From an uncultured Saprospiraceae bacterium (GTDB lineage Bacteria > Bacteroidota > Bacteroidia > Chitinophagales > Saprospiraceae): a DNA stretch of 55,235 bases. Every line of letters begins with the position of its first letter. Within the stretch, counting starts at the first letter, position 1. Position numbers and translations under genes: made by a program. Below, piece by piece: positions 17,001-25,958 of this stretch. The stretch is taken from NCBI GenBank assembly GCA_937923485.1, contig CALDUE010000036.1, forward strand, positions 1-55,235, in the 5' to 3' direction. The notes under the pieces are model-generated. The model was not told the origin of the DNA, searched no databases, and saw nothing but the letters and a program-made list of their open reading frames with translations.

Positions 17001-17546
17001 AGCAAGACCATAGGCTTTTGAGCTTTCGCTAAAACGTGGTATGCCATTTTGGTCAGGGCCATCATTGATGTAGAGCAAGTTGGTTCGCCTATGCGCAGGT
17101 TCGAGTACTGTTGCTGAAACATAGATATCATCTAATCCATCGGCATTGATGTCTACGACGGTGACGCCTGAGCACCATCGTTTTTGTGCTGCTACTTCTG
17201 CTTTCTCTGTGACATCTTCAAAATTGAAGTTTCCTTTATTGAGGTATAGTGCATTATCTGCGGTATTCCCGCTTAGGTAAATATCTTGAAGTCCGTCATT
17301 GTTAAAGTCTCCAATTCCTACGCCTCCGCCGTTGTATACATATTCGAGATCAAGGATGTTGAATGTGTCGTTTTCTGCGATGCGATTTGCAAAATGAACG
17401 CCTGAATTGGCCGGGGTTACCTCTGAAAATGTTTTTTTATTGTCTGTAGAAGGGCCACAAGCACCTAGAATTGTCACGCAACAGACAAACGCGAGCGAAA
17501 AAAATGTGGATAATTCCAATTCCGTACTGAATTTCGAGATGTTCAA
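14064..17546 (-). CDS. large FG-GAP/VCBS repeat lipoprotein with ASPIC/UnbV domain
   Basis: A 1160-residue lipoprotein (lipobox 'ILGAC', Cys30). Many FG-GAP repeats with calcium-binding 'DxNxDGxxD' loops form beta-propellers ('GDFNNDGLQDIYLSG', 'VDINADGLDDIYVSA', 'GDANSDGLDDLLIGG'). An ASPIC/UnbV segment near residue 600 ('VRWPDGKVSYRRNV') separates two propeller blocks. In Bacteroidetes this architecture is often encoded next to SusC/SusD pairs; here it is divergent from one, about 300 bases apart. The start is TTG at 17546: no in-frame ATG precedes the lipobox and an in-frame stop lies seven codons upstream. It probably binds polymer or protein substrate at the cell surface. Four dispersed-motif copies lie inside it. 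Confidence 0.85.
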   Translation of the reverse strand: MNISKFSTELELSTFFSLAFVCCVTILGACGPSTDNKKTFSEVTPANSGVHFANRIAENDTFNILDLEYVYNGGGVGIGDFNNDGLQDIYLSGNTADNALYLNKGNFNFEDVTEKAEVAAQKRWCSGVTVVDINADGLDDIYVSATVLEPAHRRTNLLYINDGPDQNGIPRFSESSKAYGLADSTHSTNAVFLDYDLDGDLDCYVLVNHMDDKRVPNLYRPKVTDGTSVRNDKLYRNEGIGKVGHPVFTEVTKEAGILKDGYGLGVAVCDLNEDGWPDIYIANDYLSNDLAWINQQNGTFKDEADQLTKHTSYSAMGVDVADINGDTRSDILTLDMLPGSNFRRKTMVASANFNNERNNRRFKYQPQYMRNVLQLNRGKLSTQDSLPIFSEIGFFSGISATDWSWSVLSTDVDLDSDLDLLITNGFPRDITDLDFMDYSSSLSSYSSPALLMEKIPSVLISNYGYENDGNLVPQFENSTEKWGLKRPSFSSGAATVDLDNDGDLDYVVNCINDSILLYRNDTRTASQIDKHYLQVVLNGNTANKSAFGAEVTITIGDRSLRRYQSPYRGYLSTVSKILNFGLDTFSTADVSVRWPDGKVSYRRNVRTDQRITFDQKEGKVPASAKTVNIKPYLREVAAQKGIDFQFEETLFVDFDIQRLLPRQLSQFGPVLCVGDANSDGLDDLLIGGPLDATDLLWLQNQDGTFALDDSFIPIDTLGETTSALFFDADGDGDEDLYIAHGSVELRPGHEGYQDVFYRNVNGKLSRDKEAIPAFTESSSCVRAGDFDRDGDLDLFVGARTVAGQFPRPAKSVILLNDGGNFSFKQEWQLSSLGMVTDAVVIDIDQDGWQDLFITEDWGKIRHFESGKAGFSESEIDALKGKTGCWNSLLFFDGDNDGDLDIVAGNLGRNNIYHRDGRDFARIYAGDFDNNGTLDAIPATRFDDENGEAQLYTLFQRQENQMQVIKIKDVYPFHKDFAEAKADEIIIALGGNDSLTVEVNYLASIYLEHEEDGSFTLQELPREAQLAPIYGMSAEDINNDGTPELLLTGNDYGIEVRSGQMDALHGLVLSKDKNGSWLALPNIQTGLNIIGDGTGMVKVLTADGQLLNVVGQNRGKLLAFAKTEAKGTYKRVNDSKTQVDGQATPFGMGNASSGGRYIRME
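14181..14195 (+). repeat. dispersed motif, exact copy
   Basis: Exact copy antisense to the ASPIC lipoprotein gene, which reads 'AFAKT' here. Confidence 0.9.
14928..14942 (-). repeat. dispersed motif variant, A flank
   Basis: GGTTTTAGCGAAAGC in sense of the ASPIC lipoprotein gene, read as 'FSES'. Confidence 0.8.
15670..15683 (+). repeat. dispersed motif variant with GGAA loop
   Basis: GTTTTGGCGGAAGC, antisense to the ASPIC lipoprotein gene ('ASAKT' in the protein). Confidence 0.7.
17022..17035 (-). repeat. dispersed motif variant, A flank
   Basis: GTTTTAGCGAAAGC in sense of the ASPIC lipoprotein gene, read as 'RFSES'. Confidence 0.8.
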
Positions 17547-17844
17547 ATTGAGTCTATTTGGTAACTATTTGGAAGTGAGAGTCTTATCACTTACCTCGTA
17601 GCGAGTAATGCTTCTTTTAGTGAAGGAAACCCTAATGAATCTGTAGGCTAGAATGTTACGTATTGTTCAATGCCTAGGCGCAATTTTACCTAAATAAGCT
17701 ATAGCTTTTCTCAAATAGTTAGAAAGATTTGGGAAGTATGGCCTTGAAATGATAATGATTTTGTCTACTTTTCCGCCCTCCAAAGGGTGTGTACATTTTA
17801 CGCTAAGGTCTTTTGGAGGACCAAAAACGAAAACTCAAACTTGC
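17547..17844. promoter_or_regulatory. divergent intergenic region between ASPIC lipoprotein and SusC
   Basis: About 300 bases without a gene. It must hold promoters for both directions. A perfect 12-base palindrome AAGCTATAGCTT lies at 17696-17707. For SusC, TTG (17744-17746), 19 bases and TACTTTTC (17766-17773) is one base off the TAnnTTTG consensus and is a fair candidate. I see no clear box for the minus strand. Confidence 0.35.
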
Positions 17845-20800
17845 ATGAAGCAGCATCTACTCTTACTAGTAGGCTTGTTCTTTTCGACGCTGGCATTCGC
17901 CCAGCAGTCGATCAGTGGAACAGTCACCGATGAACTCGGTGAACCAGTTATTGGAGCCACCGTCGTAGTGACGGGAACATCAACCGGAACCGCCACAGAT
18001 TTTGATGGTAAATGGGAACTAACCGTTCCTGATGGTTCTGAATCAATCACCGTTTCTTACATCGGATACGACAAACAGCGTATCCTTCTTGATGGAAGAA
18101 ATGTATTAGAAGTGCAACTCTCCGAGGGAGTAGCACTTAGCGAAGTCGTTGTAACGGGTTACTCTGTCAGTACGGCACGCGAGGCGACAGGCGCCATTTC
18201 AACAATCTCTACTGACCGCTTAACAGCGATTCCTTCTGGAAACGTTGAGCAGCAACTTCAGGGACGTGCCTCTGGTGTAACCGTTATCTCCAACGGACAG
18301 CCGGGTACTGATTCTAAAGTTCGTATCCGTGGATTTGGTTCGTTCAACAACAACCAGCCGCTTTATGTAGTAGATGGTATTCCTCTCAACAGCGTTAACT
18401 TCCTTCCAGCAGAAGACATCGAGTCCACTACGATCTTGAAGGATGCTGCGTCTGCATCTATTTACGGTGCTCGTGCAGCGGGTGGTGTAATCGTTTACAC
18501 GACGAAGAAAGGTTCACGCGATGGTGGAATTAAAGTATCTTACGATGGCTTGGTTGGTTTTACAACTGCAGGCTCTGGTGCTGACATTCTCAGTCCACAG
18601 CAACAAGCAGAAGTAATTCTTCAAGGTCGCCAAAACGATCTATTCTTGGCAGGAGAGGATCCAAACCAACCGATCACACACCCTGTATACGATTTCTCTG
18701 ACCCGAACAATGTTCGCATCCCTGATTTCCTCCAGATTGGAGCGGCAGGTACTTCACGATTCGGACAGCCGACTCAAGATGAGTTAGATCAATTCAGTAT
18801 CGACCCTGACGCTGGATTGTTCCTTATTCAGCCAGCGAACATAGCTGGAACAGATTGGTACGATGAAATTACACGTACTGCAACCGTTACCCGTCACAGC
18901 CTCGGATTTTCTGGTGGTGCTGATAAAGGCCGCTACTACTTCGGCTTCAACTACCAAGATCAAGAAGGAGTTCTTATCAATAACGACTTCACGCGATACG
19001 TCGTTCGTGGAAACTCTGAGTTTGACCTATTGCCAACTCTACGTGTAGGAAGTAACATTCAGTTCCAGTTCATTGAGAACCTCGGCCAAATCGGTGGAGG
19101 CGGAGGCCAGAACGTTGCGAACGAGGAGACTGATGTCTTGCTAGCATTCCGTAACGCGCCTATCCTTCCTGCTCGTATTGGACCAAACCTCGAAGGTTAT
19201 GGTGGTACTGCCGCAGGTGGAGCGAATTTCGGAAACGCTGCAAACCCACTTGCAAACCGCGAGTCTGCGAGCGACAACACGAACAATAATCTTGGAGTAG
19301 TTGGATCTGTCTACGCAGAGCTTGACATCGTCAAGGGGCTTTATGCAAAGACACTCTACGGTGGTAACTACTTCACTTTCCAAGGAAGAAATTTTGGACG
19401 TAGAACATATGAGCGTTCAGAGAACATCCTTAATAATACGTACAGTGAGTTCAGTGGAGCAGGTGGATCATACGTATGGACGAACACACTTAACTTCGAC
19501 TATACGATTGCTGACCAGCATGACATCAAAGGTCTTGTAGGATTTGAGGCAAACCGTCTTGACAACTTCAACGTATCGAACTCAAGTGGTATTAACCCAT
19601 TCAACTTCACGCCTTCTTTTGCATCTCTATCGAACGTAACATCACCAAATGTTACTTCATTCTTCGGCACGCAGAGGACGTTCGTATCTCAGTTTGGACA
19701 GGTTAACTATAACTTCGATGAGAAGTACTACTTCACTGGTGTTCTTCGTCGCGATGCATCTTCTGCATTTGGAGAGAACAACCGAAGTGCATTCTTCCCA
19801 GCTGTTTCTGCTGCATGGCGTGTAACAGGTGAGGATTTCTTAGCTCCTACTTCAACGCTTTCAGACCTTAAGATTCGTGGTGGTGTAGGACGTATCGGTA
19901 ACGCGAACGCAGTTAGTGTTATCAATCAATTTGACCTCTTTAGTGGTAGTATTTTCAATACTGCTTATGCTATCGATGGCTCTCAAACAAGTGCAATTCA
20001 AGGTTTCGCTCAGTCACAAATTGGAAACCCTAACGCACAGTGGGAGGAAAGTAACACAATCAATATCGGTGCAGAAGCAACGATGTTCAACGATAAGTTC
20101 GAGATCATCCTTGACCTTTGGAGAAAGCGCAACGAAGGAGTACTATTCCCTGTAGCACTTCCTAACGTTAACGGTGCAGCAAACGCACCTTTCGTCAACG
20201 TTGCAACTGTAAATAACAAAGGTATCGACGTATTGCTTACTTACCGCGACAGACGTGGCAAGTTTAACTGGCAAGCTGATTTGACAGGATCTTTCCTTGA
20301 CAATGAGATTCTCGAGATTGCAGAAGGAATCGATTTCTTCGAAAGCGCTGGCTTCTCTCGATTGGAAGGAAACATCGTACGTAACGAGGTAGGACAGTCT
20401 ATCTCTACTTTCTTCGGCTACCAAGTTGAAGGCCTATGGCAGAGCTTCGACGAGGTCGACGCAGCCGGAGGTGATGATTTCCAATTAGGAGCAGCTCCTG
20501 GCCGCTTCCGCTTTGCAGATATCAACGGTACTGATGACGAAGGAAACATTGTTCCTGGTGCTGATGGCCAGATTACCGCAGCAGATCGTACTCAAATCGG
20601 TAGCCCAGTTCCTGACTTCACTGGTGGTCTAAACATCAAAGTAGGATTTGGAGACTTCGATCTCGAAACGTTCCTATACGCTTCTATCGGCAACGAAGTA
20701 TTCAACTTCAGTAGATGGTACACTGATTTCCTCGTATCATTTACAGAGGGATCAGCTAAGAGCACTCGTCTCCTTGACGCGTGGTCTCCTACTAACACTG

Positions 20801-21114
20801 GGTCTAGTATTCCAATTGTAGAGTCTGGTTCTAACTTCAGTACCAACACTCAGGTGAACTCATACTACGTAGAAGATGCAGGTTACCTAAGAATGCGCAA
20901 CCTTTCTCTAGGTTACAATGTTCCAGCAAGCGTACTTGGCGACAAAATCAGCAGAGCACGAGTATTCGTGAACGCTAACAACCTCTTCACTATCACTGGA
21001 TATGAAGGTCTTGACCCATCAGTTGGTGGTTCAGATGACACAAACTTTGGTATTGATGTCGGCAACTATCCAATTACTCGTTCTTACCAGCTAGGTGTAA
21101 GCCTTGGCTTCTAA
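17845..21114 (+). CDS. SusC/RagA-family TonB-linked outer-membrane transporter
   Basis: A 1089-residue outer-membrane receptor. Signal peptide ending 'LAFAQ', CarboxypepD_reg-like domain ('ISGTVTDELGEPVIGATVVV', about 22-95), a TonB-box-like 'EVVVTGYSV', the plug ('VRIRGFGSFNNNQPLYVVDG' with 'SIYGARAAGGVIVYTTKKG'), and a 22-strand-type barrel ending 'YQLGVSLGF' with a terminal aromatic. Together with SusD it imports oligosaccharides or peptides. The ATG at 17845 begins the signal peptide; an in-frame ATG at 17749 would add 32 implausible residues. Synonymous codon choice appears more biased than in neighbouring genes (frequent AAC, TTC, GTA, CGT), which suggests high expression. No dispersed-motif copy occurs in it. 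Confidence 0.93.
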   Translation: MKQHLLLLVGLFFSTLAFAQQSISGTVTDELGEPVIGATVVVTGTSTGTATDFDGKWELTVPDGSESITVSYIGYDKQRILLDGRNVLEVQLSEGVALSEVVVTGYSVSTAREATGAISTISTDRLTAIPSGNVEQQLQGRASGVTVISNGQPGTDSKVRIRGFGSFNNNQPLYVVDGIPLNSVNFLPAEDIESTTILKDAASASIYGARAAGGVIVYTTKKGSRDGGIKVSYDGLVGFTTAGSGADILSPQQQAEVILQGRQNDLFLAGEDPNQPITHPVYDFSDPNNVRIPDFLQIGAAGTSRFGQPTQDELDQFSIDPDAGLFLIQPANIAGTDWYDEITRTATVTRHSLGFSGGADKGRYYFGFNYQDQEGVLINNDFTRYVVRGNSEFDLLPTLRVGSNIQFQFIENLGQIGGGGGQNVANEETDVLLAFRNAPILPARIGPNLEGYGGTAAGGANFGNAANPLANRESASDNTNNNLGVVGSVYAELDIVKGLYAKTLYGGNYFTFQGRNFGRRTYERSENILNNTYSEFSGAGGSYVWTNTLNFDYTIADQHDIKGLVGFEANRLDNFNVSNSSGINPFNFTPSFASLSNVTSPNVTSFFGTQRTFVSQFGQVNYNFDEKYYFTGVLRRDASSAFGENNRSAFFPAVSAAWRVTGEDFLAPTSTLSDLKIRGGVGRIGNANAVSVINQFDLFSGSIFNTAYAIDGSQTSAIQGFAQSQIGNPNAQWEESNTINIGAEATMFNDKFEIILDLWRKRNEGVLFPVALPNVNGAANAPFVNVATVNNKGIDVLLTYRDRRGKFNWQADLTGSFLDNEILEIAEGIDFFESAGFSRLEGNIVRNEVGQSISTFFGYQVEGLWQSFDEVDAAGGDDFQLGAAPGRFRFADINGTDDEGNIVPGADGQITAADRTQIGSPVPDFTGGLNIKVGFGDFDLETFLYASIGNEVFNFSRWYTDFLVSFTEGSAKSTRLLDAWSPTNTGSSIPIVESGSNFSTNTQVNSYYVEDAGYLRMRNLSLGYNVPASVLGDKISRARVFVNANNLFTITGYEGLDPSVGGSDDTNFGIDVGNYPITRSYQLGVSLGF

Positions 21115-21124
21115 ATTTACCAAC

Positions 21125-22879
21125 ATGATTAACAACATTAAAACTAGCTGGCGCTTAGCCCCAGTCTTGGCCTTGTCTTTGGCCGTGTTTGTGTCTGCTT
21201 GCGAGGACTCGTTTTTAGAGCCAGATCCACCAGGCGTTCTTACAATCGATGCACTTGCATCACCTGCAGGAATTGAAGGTGCCGTAATCGGTGCTTACTC
21301 AGTTCTTAAAGGAATCAGCAATGGCCAATTCGATGGTGGTAGCCGATTTGCAACTTCATACAACTGGGTCTCTTCATCTATCCAAGGTGGAGAAGCTAAC
21401 AAGGGTACAGAGCCAGGTGATGGTAACGAGATTGACCTCGTAGTATCGTACAACCTTAATGCAACGTCTTCTGTCCCAGCGGACAAGTGGCGTGGAGCTT
21501 TTGAGGGCGTAACTCGTGCTAACTCTGCAATCAGAATTGCATCTAGCTCAACTGATGAGCGAGTTACTGACGACTTCCGTCAAAACATGATTGCGCAAGC
21601 AACATTCTTGAGAGCTCACTTCTTTTTCGAGTTGCACAAGCACTTCGGTAACATTCCTTACTTCGACGAAACAGTTCCTGCTGCTGAACTAGCAAGTGTT
21701 CCAAACACGGATAACCTTGATAATATCGAAGCTGACTTCCGTTTCGCAGTTGCTAACCTTCCTGAGACTCAGTCTGCAAGAGGAATGGTAAACAGAACTG
21801 CTGCTGAAGCTTACCTAGGAAGAGTACTTCTCTTTCAAGAGAACTTCACGGAAGCTGCCACTGTACTCCAGGACGTAATCGACAACGGAGTTACTTCTGA
21901 TGGTTTGCCACTTGATCTATTGCCGAACTACAGCGACGTATTCAATGCGGAATCTGATAACAGCGTAGAATCAATCTTTGCAATCCAAGCAGCAGCTAAC
22001 ACAGGTGCTGTGACCAATGCAAACTTCGCTTTTGACCTCTCTCACCTTCAGGGTACACCAATCGGTGGATGCTGCGGATTTTGGCAGCCAAGTTTCACGT
22101 TGGTTAATAGCTTTCGTACAAACAATGGTCTTCCTCTCTTAGACGGTTCATTCAATGATCCAGCTAATCAGGTTGTAAGTGATCTTGGTGTGGCGTCAAC
22201 AGATCCATTCACTCCAGATGCTGGTCCTTTGGATCCTCGACTAGACCACTCTGTTGGTCGTCGTGACATCCCTTACCTTGATTGGGGACCACACCAAGGA
22301 CAGGTTTGGATTCGTAACCAAGGCTACGGTGGTCCTTACTCTCCGAAGAAGTTCATCTACTACCAGCGTCAAACTGGTACACTCCAAGATGGATCTAGCT
22401 GGACTGCAGGTTACACTGCGATCAACTTCAACATTATCCGTTTTGCTGATGTACTCTTGATGGCAGCTGAGGCTAACATCGAAAATGGCAATCTAGAAGC
22501 AGCTCGTATGTTGATCAACCGAGTTCGCGCTCGTGCGGCTAACCCAGACTCTTTCGTAAAGAACGATGATGGCACAGACGCTGCTAACTACGAGATTTCT
22601 ACTTACGATGCGCCGTTCTCAGGAGAGGCAATGGCAACAGATGCTCTTCGTCTAGAGCGTATGTTGGAGCTTTCAAACGAAGGTTTCCGTTGGTTTGATC
22701 TTGTACGCTGGGGAGTTGCGGCTGAAGACTTGAACGCATACGTTGCTTTCGAGCGTCAGTTTATCCCTGGTCAATTCCAGACTGCATCTACATATGATGC
22801 AACCAACGACATGTGGCCAATACCACAAGGTCAAATTGACTTACAGCAAGGAGTTCTCAGCCAGAACCCAGGATACTAA
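21125..22879 (+). CDS. SusD/RagB-family nutrient-binding lipoprotein
   Basis: A 584-residue surface lipoprotein (lipobox 'FVSAC', about Cys24). SusD features: an N-terminal TPR-like part with 'FLRAHFFFELHKHFGNIPYF', 'RTAAEAYLGRVLLF', and the C-terminal 'NEGFRWFDLVRWG' followed by 'MWPIPQGQI', all typical. It forms the lid of the SusC transporter. The start is ATG 21125, ten bases after the SusC stop; an in-frame TTG at 21104 overlaps SusC and is unlikely. Substrate cannot be told from sequence; the neighbouring peptidase suggests peptides, and no glycoside hydrolase is nearby. Confidence 0.93.
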   Translation: MINNIKTSWRLAPVLALSLAVFVSACEDSFLEPDPPGVLTIDALASPAGIEGAVIGAYSVLKGISNGQFDGGSRFATSYNWVSSSIQGGEANKGTEPGDGNEIDLVVSYNLNATSSVPADKWRGAFEGVTRANSAIRIASSSTDERVTDDFRQNMIAQATFLRAHFFFELHKHFGNIPYFDETVPAAELASVPNTDNLDNIEADFRFAVANLPETQSARGMVNRTAAEAYLGRVLLFQENFTEAATVLQDVIDNGVTSDGLPLDLLPNYSDVFNAESDNSVESIFAIQAAANTGAVTNANFAFDLSHLQGTPIGGCCGFWQPSFTLVNSFRTNNGLPLLDGSFNDPANQVVSDLGVASTDPFTPDAGPLDPRLDHSVGRRDIPYLDWGPHQGQVWIRNQGYGGPYSPKKFIYYQRQTGTLQDGSSWTAGYTAINFNIIRFADVLLMAAEANIENGNLEAARMLINRVRARAANPDSFVKNDDGTDAANYEISTYDAPFSGEAMATDALRLERMLELSNEGFRWFDLVRWGVAAEDLNAYVAFERQFIPGQFQTASTYDATNDMWPIPQGQIDLQQGVLSQNPGY

Positions 22880-22888
22880 GATTTATCT

Positions 22889-22904
22889 TCTCGCACCTGC
22901 GAGA
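22889..22904 (+). terminator. small hairpin after SusD
   Basis: TCTCGC and GCGAGA pair around a four-base loop just after the SusD stop. With no T tract it is probably a 3' stabilising or pausing hairpin ahead of the stronger terminator at 22923. Confidence 0.4.
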
Positions 22905-22922
22905 GTAATCTGATATTTGAAG

Positions 22923-22956
22923 AGCCCGATTGCGTAAGCAGTCGGGCTTTTCTTAA
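22923..22956 (+). terminator. Rho-independent terminator of the SusC/SusD operon
   Basis: AGCCCGATTGC and GCAGTCGGGCT pair with one mismatch around a GTAA loop, followed by a T-rich tract. It separates the SusC/SusD operon from the metal module that follows. Confidence 0.85.
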
Positions 22957-23003
22957 TTTTATGCCAGATGAAACAAATTCTTCCGTCTCAGCGTTAAGTC
23001 TCT

Positions 23004-23477
23004 ATGCGCCAATGCCTCACCATACTAACTGGTCTGGTGGTACTTCTAAGTACTACAGGCCTTCCGCGTGTGCAGCACCTATGCGGTGGCATTGTCCAAT
23101 CTGCTGGATTTTGGCTTGGAGGTGCATCAGGGTGTAATCATGAAACGCTTGCTGCTGAAAGCTGCGCACATGAAGGGGACCAAATGCATTCCCACGCATC
23201 TTTATCTTCTTGCTGTGAAAATCCCTCCGCGCTTGACGCCGAGAATAAGGGCTGTTGTACCGATCAAGTAGATTGGGAACCTTCTCAATTGGATCTAGCT
23301 TTCGCAGACCAATCACCTATCGAAGGATTCTCTCCTTCAGGTTTTCCAGTCTTAATTAATCAGACATCGAATGTCTTCGTTATCGAGGAGGTACAAAGAC
23401 CTTACGTAAGGCCACCGCCTCCGATACCTATAGTTCAAACAAGGCGTCGCGCCTTGACACAAGTCTATCGCTGCTAG
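23004..23477 (+). CDS. HYC_CC_PP-family small Cys/His-rich protein
   Basis: A 157-residue exported protein with the three signatures that name this Bacteroidetes family: a His-x-Cys near the N-terminus ('VQHLCGG'), paired cysteines ('SSCCEN', 'GCCTD') and a proline run ('RPPPPIP'). The many Cys and His residues suggest metal binding. It lies directly upstream of a TonB receptor and an HMA protein, the usual setting. The function is not established; a role in copper handling is inferred from the neighbours. Confidence 0.65.
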   Translation: MRQCLTILTGLVVLLSTTGLPRVQHLCGGIVQSAGFWLGGASGCNHETLAAESCAHEGDQMHSHASLSSCCENPSALDAENKGCCTDQVDWEPSQLDLAFADQSPIEGFSPSGFPVLINQTSNVFVIEEVQRPYVRPPPPIPIVQTRRRALTQVYRC

Positions 23478-23547
23478 AAAAGAGCTTGTCGGTACTCAAA
23501 AGAGTAGCCGTCGTACACAAGTTTTTCTCCTTTCAGTAATAGACAAT

Positions 23548-25869
23548 ATGAATTCAACTTTCTTTCATCAATGGTCCACTCGAGTATTCGAGGTCGGCCT
23601 TCTCTGCTGCACGCTGCTGGTTTTGGCGAAAGCTGACTTACACGCGCAGACTCTGGCAGGTACGCTCAAAGACGATGCCGGCCAAGCTCTTATAGGCGGT
23701 ACCGTCCTCGCAATTCCTTCACAAACGGGTACTACCGCTGACGCTGACGGGAATTGGACCCTAGATGTGAGCGGCGCCGATAGTCTTCGCTTCGGATACG
23801 TAGGCTATGATGCACGTACGCTTTCTGTAAATGAGGTTACTAGCGACGCGACGATCACCCTACAGCCGCAGAGCTTCGAAATCATAACTGTAACCGCTTC
23901 TAAGCAGGGTAATTACACCTCGACACTCGATCCGCGTAACGTTGAGTCAATCACCACGACCGAACTCAAGAAAGCACCATGTTGTAATCTCGGCGAGAGC
24001 TTCGAGACCAATGCAGCAGTAGACGTTAGCTATCGCGATGCGGTCACCGGTGCACGTGAGATTCAAGTGCTTGGACTTCGAGGAGTTTATTCTCAGCTCC
24101 TGTTGGAAAAGCGACCTACGCTTTATGGACTTGCGAGTCCACTCGCGCTTGATTTTATAGCGGGTACGTGGCTGTCGGGGATTCAAATAGGAAAAGGTGC
24201 ATCAAGTGTCCAAACTGGACCAAATGCATTAAGTGGCCAAATCAATACAGAGCTAGAGAAGCCATTCGATTCAGATCCAGTTTTCGTCAATTTTTTTGTC
24301 AATCCACTCGGTCGTTTTGAAGCTAATGTGCAGCTCGCCAAGCCATGGAATGATAAGCATTCAACGGGTCTGCTCATGCATTCGAGCGTCAATACGCAAG
24401 CACACGATCGAGATAATGATGGATTTGTTGAGCAGCCTGGCCGCGAGACCTATTCAGCAATGCTCCGTCACTTTTACCGAACAGAAGACTGGCGCGCGCA
24501 ATTCAACCTTTGGGGAACTCGAGATCGCCGTGAAGGAGGTCAAACGGATCACTTAGCACCAGGAGAACATGGTGAGCATCATGGTGGCGCTCAGTATGTC
24601 GTGGCACAAGCCAATGATCGTTTTGAAGCTTTCGCCAAAACAGGCTACCTAGGCTTTAGTCGTCCGAACACGAGCGCCGGATTTATAGCAAGTGCAACCT
24701 ATCACAAACTAGACAACAACTACGGTCCTATCATTCACAGGGCCGATCAGCGTTCAGCTTATTTGAGTGGACTGTATTCCAGCTACCTGCTGAATACAAA
24801 CCACCAATACACGGTTGGTTTGAGTCACCGCTATGATGCTTATGACGAGGTATTGGACGACGCGAATTTCGACCGCGAGGAGAACGTCACAGGAGCTTTC
24901 GGAGAATACACCTATAACTATTTACGACCATCAGGTTCAACTGATGGACTGTATGGTGTCTCTGTCATTGCTGGATTTCGACTTGACAACCACAGCATCG
25001 GTGGATGGCAAGCATTACCACGTCTTAACCTAAAAGTAAATCCTTCTGAAGGCTTAGCTATCCGTGCGAGTGCAGGACGAGCTTATCGCAGTCCGCAAGT
25101 GATTGCAGAAAACATTAGGCTTTTGGCGAGTACACGCGAGTTTCAAATTGAAGAGCCATTAGATCTCGCCTCAGGATGGAACTATGGGGTCGCGCTAACC
25201 AAAAATTTCGAACTTGGAAAAAATGAGCTTCTATCGTCGGCAAGTAGCTTTCTCCCTAATGGGCAGTTTACCCTCGATGTGTACGCAACAGTTTTTGACA
25301 ACCTAGCTGTAGTTGATCAAGAGCGTACCTCTCGATTTACCACTGTGGCCAATGCAACTGGACCTGCGCAGACACTTGCTATTTTAGGCAGTGTTCGCAT
25401 TGAGGTTATTAAAGGATTGTCTTTTAAAGCTGCATACAAGTACGTCCATTCTGAGATAGAATATGCAGATGGAATCACCCGTGAGGTTCCTTACGTCGCA
25501 CGTTGGCGCGGACTGTTCTCAGGTGATTACGAAACGATAAGCAAGCGCTGGAGATTCAATACTAACCTGCAAGTTGTCGGACCTCAACGCCTCCCGGGTG
25601 AAGGTGTCTTAGACGTGATACTGACAGATGTAGAAGAACCGTTAGTCTTTGAAAGTCCCGTATTCGCTCTGCTTGGCGGCCAAGTAACGCATGTCGTCAA
25701 TGACATGCTCGAACTCTATACTGGGGCCGAAAACATCACGGATTTTCGCCAATCCCAGGCCATCATCGGTGCAGGAAATGAAGCGACGTTTTTTGATGCA
25801 AGTCGAGTGTACGCTCCACTCATGGGGATCATGCCCTATGTTGGATTGCGCTACACGTTACCAAAATGA
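23548..25869 (+). CDS. TonB-dependent receptor, probable metal (copper) transporter
   Basis: A 773-residue outer-membrane receptor. Signal peptide ending near 'LHAQ', a CarboxypepD_reg-like domain ('LAGTLKDDAGQALIGGTVL', about 35-110), plug ('CCNLGESFETNAAVDVSY' and 'LGLRGVYSQLLLEKRP'), and barrel ending 'PYVGLRYTLPK'. The paired Cys in the plug and a His cluster in an extracellular-loop-like segment ('GEHGEHHGG', about 345-353) fit metal or metal-chelate uptake. It sits between a HYC_CC_PP protein and an HMA protein. Two dispersed-motif copies occur, one forming the signal peptide's 'VLAKA' (23619). Confidence 0.88.
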   Translation: MNSTFFHQWSTRVFEVGLLCCTLLVLAKADLHAQTLAGTLKDDAGQALIGGTVLAIPSQTGTTADADGNWTLDVSGADSLRFGYVGYDARTLSVNEVTSDATITLQPQSFEIITVTASKQGNYTSTLDPRNVESITTTELKKAPCCNLGESFETNAAVDVSYRDAVTGAREIQVLGLRGVYSQLLLEKRPTLYGLASPLALDFIAGTWLSGIQIGKGASSVQTGPNALSGQINTELEKPFDSDPVFVNFFVNPLGRFEANVQLAKPWNDKHSTGLLMHSSVNTQAHDRDNDGFVEQPGRETYSAMLRHFYRTEDWRAQFNLWGTRDRREGGQTDHLAPGEHGEHHGGAQYVVAQANDRFEAFAKTGYLGFSRPNTSAGFIASATYHKLDNNYGPIIHRADQRSAYLSGLYSSYLLNTNHQYTVGLSHRYDAYDEVLDDANFDREENVTGAFGEYTYNYLRPSGSTDGLYGVSVIAGFRLDNHSIGGWQALPRLNLKVNPSEGLAIRASAGRAYRSPQVIAENIRLLASTREFQIEEPLDLASGWNYGVALTKNFELGKNELLSSASSFLPNGQFTLDVYATVFDNLAVVDQERTSRFTTVANATGPAQTLAILGSVRIEVIKGLSFKAAYKYVHSEIEYADGITREVPYVARWRGLFSGDYETISKRWRFNTNLQVVGPQRLPGEGVLDVILTDVEEPLVFESPVFALLGGQVTHVVNDMLELYTGAENITDFRQSQAIIGAGNEATFFDASRVYAPLMGIMPYVGLRYTLPK
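23619..23633 (+). repeat. dispersed motif, exact copy in a signal peptide
   Basis: GGTTTTGGCGAAAGC encodes 'VLAKA' in the signal peptide of the metal-module TonB receptor. Confidence 0.9.
24628..24641 (-). repeat. dispersed motif, exact copy
   Basis: Exact copy antisense to the same TonB receptor gene, read as 'AFAKT'. Confidence 0.9.
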
Positions 25870-25958
25870 TAATGTTTGGCAACTTAGCGGCCAATCGTTT
25901 AACTTTGAAAATAATCCAGATCGGCTCGAACTTTGAGCCTATCACCAAAACCTCTAAA

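Noticed and set aside
18631-18645. TCGCCAAAACGATC in SusC as a motif copy
   Set aside because: Only the 5' half of the word is present and the hairpin part is missing.
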